Assembly: GCA_036521075.1 (NCBI GenBank)
Contig: DATDIL010000147.1
Span: forward strand, 1-64,000
Direction: 5' to 3'
Source: DAIDKA01 sp036521075
Lineage (GTDB): Bacteria; Pseudomonadota; Gammaproteobacteria; Steroidobacterales; Steroidobacteraceae
DNA: 64,000 nucleotides
Shown here: positions 25,061-31,953 of the stretch, in pieces
Layout: each line of letters begins with the position of its first letter
Position numbering within the stretch: the stretch's first letter is position 1
The notes under the pieces: model-generated
What the model was told of the DNA's origin: nothing
The model's database searches: none
Seen by the model: only the letters and a program-made list of their open reading frames with translations
Position numbers and translations under genes: made by a program

Positions 25061-26086
25061 ATGACCGGCGCGTCCACTACCAATTGGCTCAAGGACTTCT
25101 TCCCGGGTTACTTCGCGCTCGTAATGGGAACCGGCATCATCGCGGTGGCAGCACATCTCTTGCGCTACCGGCAGCTCGGTTGGGCGCTTTTCGCGGTCGC
25201 GCTGGTGTCATACGCCGTGCTGTGGATCATCATGCTCGTGCGCATCATCCGCTTCCCGCACGCCGTCATCGCGGATTTCGCCAGCCATGATCGCGGACCT
25301 ACCTTTCTGACCGTCGTCGCTGCCAACGGTGTTCTGGGCAGCCAATTCGACGAGTTCCATGTATTCACGGACCTCTTGCCCCTGTTGTTCTGGTTCAGCC
25401 TGTTCCTGTGGTGCGTGTTGATTTACGGCTTCCTCAGCATCGTGACAATCGGCATCACCAAACCGGATCTGGAGCACGGATTGAACGGTGCCTGGCTGCT
25501 CCTGGTGGTCGCCACCGAATCGCTGTCAGTCCTGGGCAGCCTGCTCGCGCAACACATGGGCGCGTCTGCACCCCTGGTGTTCATGTCGCTTGCCTTCTAT
25601 CTACTTGGGTCAATGTTGTATTTGGTGCTCTCGGCGCTTATCTTCTTCCGCTGGGTGTTCCGCCCGATGCATCCGGCAGAGATGGGCGCCTCGTGGTGGA
25701 TCAACATGGGCGCCGTGGCCATCGCAACCCTCGCTGGGGCACAACTGTTGGCGCTTCCCAGCCAGTCCGCCGCGCTCGCGCCGCTGTTGAGCTTTGTCGC
25801 GCCATTCACGGTGCTGCTATGGAGCACCAGCACGTTCTGGATCCCGCTGCTGGTGATCCTTTTCACGTGGAAGGAAATGCAACGCGGACCCCATGGGTAC
25901 GACCCCGGTCTCTGGTCAGCGGTGTTTCCGCTGGGAATGTACGTCGTGGCTACGCACGAGTACGCCGGCATCACTCACTTGTCGTTTTTGAACTCCATCC
26001 CCCGGAGCCTGTTCTGGGTCGCGCTATTGGCCTGGACACTTACCTTCATTGGGATGTGGATACGCCTACTACGCCGGCGTGCGTGA
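25061..26086 (+). CDS. TehA/Mae1/SLAC1-type transporter (TDT family)
   Basis: The 341-residue protein has about ten transmembrane helices and opens with FFPGYFALVMGTGIIAVAAHLL, the N-terminal signature of the tellurite-resistance/dicarboxylate transporter family. Family members move C4-dicarboxylates, sulfite or anions. WINMGAVAIATLAGAQLLAL and YDPGLWSAVFPLGMYVVAT are typical later segments. An upstream GTG (25040) extends it by seven residues; I prefer the ATG at 25061. Transported ion unknown. Confidence 0.75.
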   Translation: MTGASTTNWLKDFFPGYFALVMGTGIIAVAAHLLRYRQLGWALFAVALVSYAVLWIIMLVRIIRFPHAVIADFASHDRGPTFLTVVAANGVLGSQFDEFHVFTDLLPLLFWFSLFLWCVLIYGFLSIVTIGITKPDLEHGLNGAWLLLVVATESLSVLGSLLAQHMGASAPLVFMSLAFYLLGSMLYLVLSALIFFRWVFRPMHPAEMGASWWINMGAVAIATLAGAQLLALPSQSAALAPLLSFVAPFTVLLWSTSTFWIPLLVILFTWKEMQRGPHGYDPGLWSAVFPLGMYVVATHEYAGITHLSFLNSIPRSLFWVALLAWTLTFIGMWIRLLRRRA

Positions 26087-26131
26087 TTCGGCGGGGTGAG
26101 CCTGGCGCGGAATAAAGTGCTCAAGCCGGCG

Positions 26132-26626
26132 CTACTTGCCTCCCCCGGAGAGTACTTTGCCATCAGACATGATCATATCACCGGCTTGCATCCCGGCCGG
26201 ACAGCTACCCAGGTACTTCAAATCCATGACCGTCACGTCGTCAGTGCTGCCCTTCTGTTCGTGCATTTCGATGTGGGCGGCGGTATCTCCCACGTGAGAA
26301 TAGATGGCCTTGATCAGCATGCCGGCGCTTGGACCCTTCGCGCAGCGTGTCTCCTCCACCGTGGTACCGCCGGACCGCTGAGAAACTACCGAGGAGCATT
26401 GGTTCCTCTTCCTCATCTCAGCGCTGAGGGTCTGGGTCGACTGCGTGTGTTCCTTTGATTGACACATCTTGATCGACATATCTGCCACGTTCTTTCCCGC
26501 CTGGGTTTGCACGGTGTGGGTTTCCCACAGGCCATCCTTCATCGGAGGCGGTTTGAATTCATCCGCGGCTGCAAGTCCGCCGGACGCCGCTACGATGGCA
26601 ACGACGAGGCCCAATCTGATTCGCAT
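26132..26626 (-). CDS. DUF3617-type secreted protein
   Basis: The 164-residue product starts at an ATG at 26626 (AAAGGAACGCAT before it). It has a signal peptide (MRIRLGLVVAIVAASGGLAAA) followed by FKPPPMKDGLWETHTVQTQAG, the family opening, and a body with three cysteines (KMCQS, NQCSSVV, ETRCAKG) and a fourth at GSCPAGM. DUF3617 proteins are exported proteins of unknown role in proteobacteria. It is convergent with the TDT gene. Confidence 0.8.
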   Translation of the reverse strand: MRIRLGLVVAIVAASGGLAAADEFKPPPMKDGLWETHTVQTQAGKNVADMSIKMCQSKEHTQSTQTLSAEMRKRNQCSSVVSQRSGGTTVEETRCAKGPSAGMLIKAIYSHVGDTAAHIEMHEQKGSTDDVTVMDLKYLGSCPAGMQAGDMIMSDGKVLSGGGK

Positions 26627-26771
26627 ATGCGTTCCTTTCGTCGTCGATCGGGTTTTGGCATGGCTCGACGCAGACGCGACATCATAGCTCCCGAACGCTT
26701 GGTGAGGAGGTAAATCGCAGCGCAACAGGTAGTGCAGCCGCCGTTGCGCCGCGCACCGCCGCCCACCTCCG

Positions 26772-27599
26772 CTACTCTCTTAGTGCCTCACCCAAAGCCA
26801 CACCCAGCACTTTCTCAGACGCCCCGGGGGGCCATCCCGCCTCCTCCGAGACGAGCGATTCGCCTTCCACAATTGTGTTCTCAAGGCGGCCGAGCCCATC
26901 AACCTGCACCACTACGACATCTCCGGGCTTGACCGGTCGTGAATTCGCCGGCGTACCGGTTAGGATCAAATCGCCTGGAATCAGCGTCATCATTCGGGCC
27001 AGATCCGTGAGCAAATAGCTCATATCCCAAATCATTCCGTCCAGGCTCGACTCCTGTACGACGTGCCCGTTGACGTATGTCCGGATCATCTGCGCAGCCG
27101 GTCGCCAACCGCGCACCAACCCAGGCCCGACCAATCCCAGAGTATCCGCGCCCTTGACCCTGACCATCGACCCACGGTCCGCATCGCGAAAGTCATGCAG
27201 CGCGTAATCATTCGCCAAGGTGTAACCGGCGATGTAATCCTGCGCCTCGGCCCGACGTATGTTGCGGGCCGTGCGCCCGACGACGATGGCCACTTCGCCT
27301 TCATAGTTCAGAAACCGACACCCCGGCGGTCGTATCACGGCGCTACGATGCCCGACCAGGCACGAGGGTGGCTTGTAGAAGTAGTTCGGCGCCGGACCGG
27401 CGGTGGTCTTCAGTTCCTCCACACGGTTGCGGTAATTCAGGTGCGCGCAGATGATCTTGCTCGGCTCAACCGGCGGCAAGTGCACGGCTTTTTCGCACTC
27501 GATTTGCCGACCATCCTGGGCGACCAACATATGCCCTTGGCGCTGCATTTCCACGATGCCGCCGTCGAGCACGATGCGACGGGTTTCCGAGACCGTCAT
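26772..27599 (-). CDS. Fumarylacetoacetate hydrolase-family protein (HpcE-like)
   Basis: The 275-residue protein shows the FAH/HHDD family pattern: ICAHLNYRNRVEEL, FYKPPSCLVGH, the metal-binding Glu pair in NYEGEVAIVVG and Asp in GYTLANDYALHDFRD, and the hallmark IPGDLILTGTPA. Such enzymes hydrolyse, decarboxylate or isomerise C-C bonds in ring-cleavage products. It is the last of three coupled genes, with only 3 bases between the SnoaL-like stop and this ATG. With the dioxygenase, it is probably a later step of aromatic degradation. Confidence 0.8.
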   Translation of the reverse strand: MTVSETRRIVLDGGIVEMQRQGHMLVAQDGRQIECEKAVHLPPVEPSKIICAHLNYRNRVEELKTTAGPAPNYFYKPPSCLVGHRSAVIRPPGCRFLNYEGEVAIVVGRTARNIRRAEAQDYIAGYTLANDYALHDFRDADRGSMVRVKGADTLGLVGPGLVRGWRPAAQMIRTYVNGHVVQESSLDGMIWDMSYLLTDLARMMTLIPGDLILTGTPANSRPVKPGDVVVVQVDGLGRLENTIVEGESLVSEEAGWPPGASEKVLGVALGEALRE

Positions 27600-27602
27600 A
27601 CG

Positions 27603-28067
27603 CTACGGTGCCGTGAGCGGATAGCCGCGGCCGGCATAGTCGAACCCACCCAACTCGAGATGCTTCAGGGAGGGGTCCTGCGGAGAGGCGTAATAGGCCC
27701 GAATTTCTTCAATGAGCCCCCGGGCGCTGAATACGTACCACTCATCCCCGCGCAGCACGATCCCGGGCACACGCTTGAAATGAGTCCACTCGATGACCGC
27801 GCGACGCGAGCGTGGATCACACAGCACTTGATCCACCGTCCAATACGAGCCTAAGTTCTTAACCGCAGCACTCCACTTCGCACCGATCGTGCGGGCACCT
27901 CTGAAGGGCCCCGCATAAGTGCCCGGGGGAAAATAATGAACACCATGCGGTTCGAAGTTGGAGGCTACTCGCTCAATGTCGCCTGAATTGCAATCATCGA
28001 AATAGCATCGAATTCGCGATTCCATCAGCTCCCAACTCAGCTCCCCGGCAGCCTCAGTCGCAGTCAT
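27603..28067 (-). CDS. SnoaL-like/NTF2-fold protein
   Basis: The 154-residue protein has the NTF2-like cone pattern: an N-terminal helix (ESRIRCYFDDCNSGDIERVASNFEP), beta strands with YFPPGTYAGPFRGARTIGAKW, VIEWTHFKRV, and the C-terminal GLIEEIRAYYASP. SnoaL-like proteins act as isomerases, cyclases or decarboxylases on small ring compounds; the function here is unknown. Its ATG overlaps the dioxygenase stop (TAATG), and the FAH gene begins 3 bases past its own stop. Confidence 0.75.
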   Translation of the reverse strand: MTATEAAGELSWELMESRIRCYFDDCNSGDIERVASNFEPHGVHYFPPGTYAGPFRGARTIGAKWSAAVKNLGSYWTVDQVLCDPRSRRAVIEWTHFKRVPGIVLRGDEWYVFSARGLIEEIRAYYASPQDPSLKHLELGGFDYAGRGYPLTAP

Positions 28068-28987
28068 TACGCAGCCCCCGTCATCATTGCCGCCGCCACA
28101 TTGCTTTTGGCCGAAACGGGTGGCGTGGGCAGCCAGGACTCACCCGGCTTGAGGACGAAGGTGTATGCCATGCTGTACCACGGGCCGTGAATGTCGGTAT
28201 CCGGAGCCGGCTCCCGGTCGTGCCGAATGTAGTGCCCGATAGCGTTCGTGGTCACACCGAACTGCGCGTCGGAAGCCAGATGCTCATCGTCATCGGCGTA
28301 CACCTGGGACGCAATGGTCTTGAAACCCTCCTTATAGACGAGCGCGTGCAGATGCGCAGGTCGGAACGGATGGCGGTGTTGTACATTCAGCAGCTTTTCG
28401 GTGGGTCCGCCGGCGGGCACGGGGTAGCCGCAGGGCTTGATGGTGCGATAGCTGAAGCTGCCCGTCGCATCGGTGGTGAAGCGCCCCCGCAGATTCCAGT
28501 CTGCCTGGCCTGGATCCTGATTCTCATACAATCCCTTGGTGGAGGCATGCCACACATCCACGTGCGCGCCAACGATAGGCTTGCCCTCGATGTCGACCAC
28601 ATACCCGGTAAAAAACAGCGGGGCGCCGGGCGTTGGCGAGCGCACGATCGAGCCGCCGTTCTCGACGCGTGGTGCATCCTTGCGCCAGAACGGACCGAGC
28701 AGGTTGGCCGTGGTGCCTGCATTGTTCATCATGCACACCAGCGTCGATAGCCCGAGAGAGCCAGCAATCAGCCGTGTCTCGTTGTGGCTATCGGTCGTGA
28801 GCCTTCCCAGGGCCGTAACGAGATTGATTGCAGTATTGAATTCCTCTTCCGTAAGCCGCAGCTCGCGTGCAAATCCGTGCAGGTGTTTGATCAGCGCCTG
28901 GACGATCTGCTTGAGGCGCGGATCCTCAATGCGCTGAGTCTCCCCCAGCACCGCCTCGGTCACTTGGTCTTCGCGTTCAATGATCAT
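28067..28987 (-). CDS. Intradiol ring-cleavage dioxygenase (hydroxyquinol/catechol type)
   Basis: The 306-residue protein has the N-terminal catechol-dioxygenase dimerisation domain (residues about 20-90: RLKQIVQALIKHLHGFAREL) and the intradiol core with all four Fe(III) ligands, Tyr154 (GLYENQ), Tyr188 (CGYPVP), His212 and His214 (RPAHLHAL). The spacing is as in catechol and hydroxyquinol 1,2-dioxygenases, and PVPAGGPTEKLLN fits the hydroxyquinol branch. It opens an aromatic ring between adjacent hydroxyls. The ATG at 28987 has GGAG 9 bases upstream. Its stop overlaps the next start as TAATG, so the pair is translationally coupled. Confidence 0.85.
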   Translation of the reverse strand: MIIEREDQVTEAVLGETQRIEDPRLKQIVQALIKHLHGFARELRLTEEEFNTAINLVTALGRLTTDSHNETRLIAGSLGLSTLVCMMNNAGTTANLLGPFWRKDAPRVENGGSIVRSPTPGAPLFFTGYVVDIEGKPIVGAHVDVWHASTKGLYENQDPGQADWNLRGRFTTDATGSFSYRTIKPCGYPVPAGGPTEKLLNVQHRHPFRPAHLHALVYKEGFKTIASQVYADDDEHLASDAQFGVTTNAIGHYIRHDREPAPDTDIHGPWYSMAYTFVLKPGESWLPTPPVSAKSNVAAAMMTGAA

Positions 28988-29097
28988 AAATGACCGCTCC
29001 ATGGCCTGCGCGCGCCGCCGTGGTGCGCCGCGGCAAGCGTAGCACATGGCCCCTGACCGGGCGGTTCGATACCACGGCCGCACGCCATCAGTGCGTC

Positions 29098-29331
29098 TCA
29101 GTCAATATGAACGCGATTGACTTTCGAGCAGGCCGGGCACTTGACCAGTATCTTGAGTTCAAGCTCGAACCACGATCGACCGCAGCCGCAGCGCATTCGG
29201 TACATGCATTGCGCGACAGCTACGCTCAGTTCCTCTTCTTGAACCTGGATCCCGTTGGATTCCGGCGGCGCGATTCGCATGTCGGATCGGATCGTTCGGA
29301 CTGTGCTGATGTGCGCATTTGTTTCTTTCAC
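29098..29331 (-). CDS. Small protein with putative zinc knuckle
   Basis: The 77-residue product carries MRCGCGRSWFELELKILVKCPACSKVNRVH, in which CGC and CPAC could bind one zinc, as in zinc-ribbon proteins. The N-terminal half is polar with no clear pattern. No family is recognised. The gene is isolated, between the aromatic operon and the chemoreceptor, on the same strand as both. Confidence 0.5.
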   Translation of the reverse strand: MKETNAHISTVRTIRSDMRIAPPESNGIQVQEEELSVAVAQCMYRMRCGCGRSWFELELKILVKCPACSKVNRVHID

Positions 29332-29578
29332 GACTAACCTCTCCGGGAGTTTTCTGATGCACTTGCTGTGCGGATGACAGCTGAAAGGTGTCAGGTCGAT
29401 CTCTAGTGGTTTGCTCGGAAACCCCTGCTTCTTCTTGTTCTTTTGAGGAATTTACGTCCGCGCCTAGATTATGTCAACCGTAGGCTTGGCCAGTCGGCCC
29501 CGGACGAATCACGAACCGGGTGGCCTTGGTGTGCGGGCGGCGCAGGCTACGACGCGGGCCAATCGCTCGGGGAAAACC

Positions 29579-31111
29579 TTACGCGAGTCGATAGTGTCCG
29601 ATCTTTTTCATCAGGCTCGTCGCCTGCTCATTCAGCGCCGCCGCCGCTGCTGCAGCCTGTTCGACCAACGCTGCATTTTGCTGCGTCATCGCCTCCATCG
29701 CAGTCACTGCCCGGTTGACCTGCTCGATGCCCGAGGCCTGCTCGCGGCTGGAGTTCGCCATACTGGCCATAACGTCCGTCACCGTCTTCACTCGCATCAC
29801 GATCTCGCCGAGCACTTCGCCGGACTCGTCGACAAGCTTTGTCCCCTCATTCACCTTGCGCACCGAATCCTGAATGAGTGCCTTGATCTCCTTGGCCGCC
29901 TCCGCGCTTCGCGAGGCGAGGTTGCGCACCTCGGAGGCGACTACCGCGAAGCTTTGCCCCTGTTCACCCGCCCGTGCCGCTTCTACCGCAGCGTTCAGCG
30001 CCAGTAAATTCGTCTGGAACGCGATCTCATCGATCACACCGATGACTTCGACGATCTTGTTGCTCGCCGTATGTATTTGGCTCATTGCCGCCACGGCTGC
30101 ACCAACCACCCGGCCGCCGCCTTCGGCCTTCTCGCGTGCTGCCACAGCCAGCTGGTTAGCCTGCGCCGCGTTATTCGCGTTGTTCTTCACCATCGACGTC
30201 ATCTGCTCCATCGTGGCGGTCGTCTCCACCAAGCTGGACGCCTGCTCCTCGGTGCGACTGCTCAAAGCGAGGTTACCGCGGGAAATCTCCTCGGCCCCGA
30301 CCTGCACCGCGCGCGAGGTCGTCGTCAAACTGGCGACGACTTCCATCATGGCCTGAATCAGGGAATTTACCGACGTGGCGAGGGCTTTGAAGTCGCCGAA
30401 CTTGTCGTTGACGTTCATTCGCGACGTGAGATCACCGTCGACAGCACGCCTCATCACCTGCCCGGTCTCCGCAACAGTCATCGAAACGCTGTCGATCAGC
30501 TCGTTGACGCTCTGGGCAAGTAGGTGCAGATTGCCGGTCTTGCCATCCATCGTGATCCGCCGGTCGCTCGCGCCACCGAGCACCGCTTGGATAACCTCCC
30601 GGGATTCGCGCACGGCGTCATCCAAGGCCCGCGCCTCGGTGACACGCAGCGTCACATCGCGCCCGATCCCCACCAGGCCTGTCACCGTACCGGCCGCATC
30701 GCGTAGTGGTATTTTGGTCGTCTCCAAGCGAACCAGATTGCCCGCCGGATGCCGGCATTCCTCCTCGCGCGCCAACAATGGCTTGCCAGAGCGGATCACG
30801 GCCTGCTCGTCCTCGTGATAGCGAGTCGCAAGCTCCTTGGAATGGAAGTCAAAGTCATTCTTCCCCAGCAGCTCGCTCGGCATCCTTGCGCCCATGATGC
30901 GCGCTTCCGCGACATTGGCTAAGAGGAAGCGGCCATTGACATCCTTCACGTAAATCAGATCGGGGAGATTATCGACCAGTGTTCTCAGCATCGCCCCTTC
31001 ATTGGCGGCGGCAATTTTCCGGGCCTGCCATTTGCGGGCAAACAGATACCCCACCAGGCCGATCGCTACGACAATCGCAATGCTCGCTGCGTAAACCGCG
31101 TAGTCAGACAT
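29579..31111 (-). CDS. Methyl-accepting chemotaxis protein with PAS sensor
   Basis: The 510-residue protein has one transmembrane helix (residues 6-24), a cytoplasmic PAS domain (about 40-155: LVDNLPDLIYVKDVNGRFLLAN), a HAMP-like linker (about 200-260) and a methyl-accepting signalling domain. The conserved hairpin tip IDEIAFQTNLLALNAAVEAARAG lies at residues 360-382. With no periplasmic domain it must sense inside the cell, perhaps oxygen, redox or a metabolite through PAS. The ATG overlaps the vapC stop (TGATG). The flagellar and che genes are not in this window. Confidence 0.85.
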   Translation of the reverse strand: MSDYAVYAASIAIVVAIGLVGYLFARKWQARKIAAANEGAMLRTLVDNLPDLIYVKDVNGRFLLANVAEARIMGARMPSELLGKNDFDFHSKELATRYHEDEQAVIRSGKPLLAREEECRHPAGNLVRLETTKIPLRDAAGTVTGLVGIGRDVTLRVTEARALDDAVRESREVIQAVLGGASDRRITMDGKTGNLHLLAQSVNELIDSVSMTVAETGQVMRRAVDGDLTSRMNVNDKFGDFKALATSVNSLIQAMMEVVASLTTTSRAVQVGAEEISRGNLALSSRTEEQASSLVETTATMEQMTSMVKNNANNAAQANQLAVAAREKAEGGGRVVGAAVAAMSQIHTASNKIVEVIGVIDEIAFQTNLLALNAAVEAARAGEQGQSFAVVASEVRNLASRSAEAAKEIKALIQDSVRKVNEGTKLVDESGEVLGEIVMRVKTVTDVMASMANSSREQASGIEQVNRAVTAMEAMTQQNAALVEQAAAAAAALNEQATSLMKKIGHYRLA

Positions 31112-31557
31112 CAGGTATCCTTCGGCGCGTGCATGTCGGGTTGCAGCTGAATCCCCAGACCCGCTGCCGTACTTCGAACCCGAATGTCCACACTCAGCAG
31201 CGCCAACCCTGAAATCGCCGAGCGCGCGACCAGCAGTGATGCCAAGTGTATGGCGTCAACAGTTCGGACCGGGGGCCCCGGAAAGGATTGACGGGCGCGC
31301 TCGATCACCTCCGGACCGATGCGTAGGACTGTCCAGTGCGCAGCAGCAGTGGCCAGGTGCGCGCGCCGATCCGCGGCTTCCGCCTCGGAGAGCTCGCCCA
31401 ATGCCACTGCCCTATGCAGAACCCGGTCGCACTCCATCAGAGTCAAATCCGAAGCGACGACTATTTGCTGGGCAGCGAGCAGCTCTCGAACGCTCGCCGC
31501 GGGCTCTTCATCAAAAAGCCATGCCAGAACGGCACTTGACTCCGCGTACAGGCTCAC
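31111..31557 (-). CDS. vapC: VapC-type PIN-domain toxin
   Basis: The 148-residue protein has PIN motifs: YAESSAVLAWLFDE at the N-terminus, a Glu in TLMECDRVLHR, an Asp in RTVDAIHLASL and a late LSVDIRVRSTAAGLG. The first catalytic position is Glu, not the usual Asp (YAESSA versus YLDSSA), which could reduce or alter activity. The GTG start overlaps the vapB stop by 4 bases (GTGA), and its own stop overlaps the chemoreceptor ATG. Toxin activity is inferred from family. Confidence 0.8.
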   Translation of the reverse strand: MSLYAESSAVLAWLFDEEPAASVRELLAAQQIVVASDLTLMECDRVLHRAVALGELSEAEAADRRAHLATAAAHWTVLRIGPEVIERARQSFPGPPVRTVDAIHLASLLVARSAISGLALLSVDIRVRSTAAGLGIQLQPDMHAPKDT

Positions 31558-31850
31558 CGTGACCCGCGCTCCTCATCGAGGAGCCGAGCAGCGCTCGCGG
31601 TGCCCCGCCGCTTGCGTGGCAGTGGCCGATAAATATCGGAATTGCTGCCCGAACCAACGGTGGCCAGGCCGCGTCTTGCCAGTGCCGCCAGTCCAGCAGG
31701 CACCGCCGGGTCCGAGCGGCTCGCTCCCGGGGCCGACAGTTCCGCAACGATCTCGCCGCGGTCCGTCACCAGCACCGTCTCACCGGCGCGGATGCGTCGG
31801 ATGTATTCACTGAGGCTGTTCTTCAGCTCGCGGATGCCCACCGTCCTCAT
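31554..31850 (-). CDS. vapB: Phd/YefM-type antitoxin
   Basis: The 98-residue protein starts with the antitoxin DNA-binding fold (MRTVGIRELKNSLSEYIRRI, then TVLVTDRGEIVAELSAPG). A longer toxin-binding tail follows (IYRPLPRKRRGTASAARLLDEERG). Its ATG follows a -10 hexamer by six bases with no ribosome binding site between, suggesting a leaderless mRNA. The downstream genes vapC and the chemoreceptor overlap head to tail. Confidence 0.8.
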   Translation of the reverse strand: MRTVGIRELKNSLSEYIRRIRAGETVLVTDRGEIVAELSAPGASRSDPAVPAGLAALARRGLATVGSGSNSDIYRPLPRKRRGTASAARLLDEERGSR

Positions 31851-31856
31851 CCGGAC

Positions 31857-31885
31857 AATGTAGCCTCATGTGTCTACATAGTCAA
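31857..31885 (-). promoter_or_regulatory. vapB-vapC-chemoreceptor promoter with inverted repeat
   Basis: On the minus strand, -35 TTGACT (31880-31885) and -10 TACATT (31857-31862) are 17 bases apart. The inverted repeat ATGTAG/CTACAT (31858-31863 and 31874-31879, 10-base gap) overlaps the -10 and the 3' spacer, a likely antitoxin operator. The hexamer CTACAT also forms the core of the palindrome at 2300-2319. Confidence 0.75.
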
Positions 31886-31919
31886 TGAACGCCTCTGGGC
31901 GCCAGTCCCCGCAGCGGGT

Positions 31920-31949
31920 CGGGCCGCGCTCCCCGCGGCGCGCGGCCCG
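31920..31949 (-). terminator. Hairpin 3' of the first TonB-dependent receptor
   Basis: CGGGCCGCGC and GCGCGGCCCG pair perfectly over 10 bases with a 10-base loop, starting 4 bases past the receptor stop at 31954. No T-run follows; it could still block or protect the transcript end. Confidence 0.5.
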
Positions 31950-31953
31950 TGAA

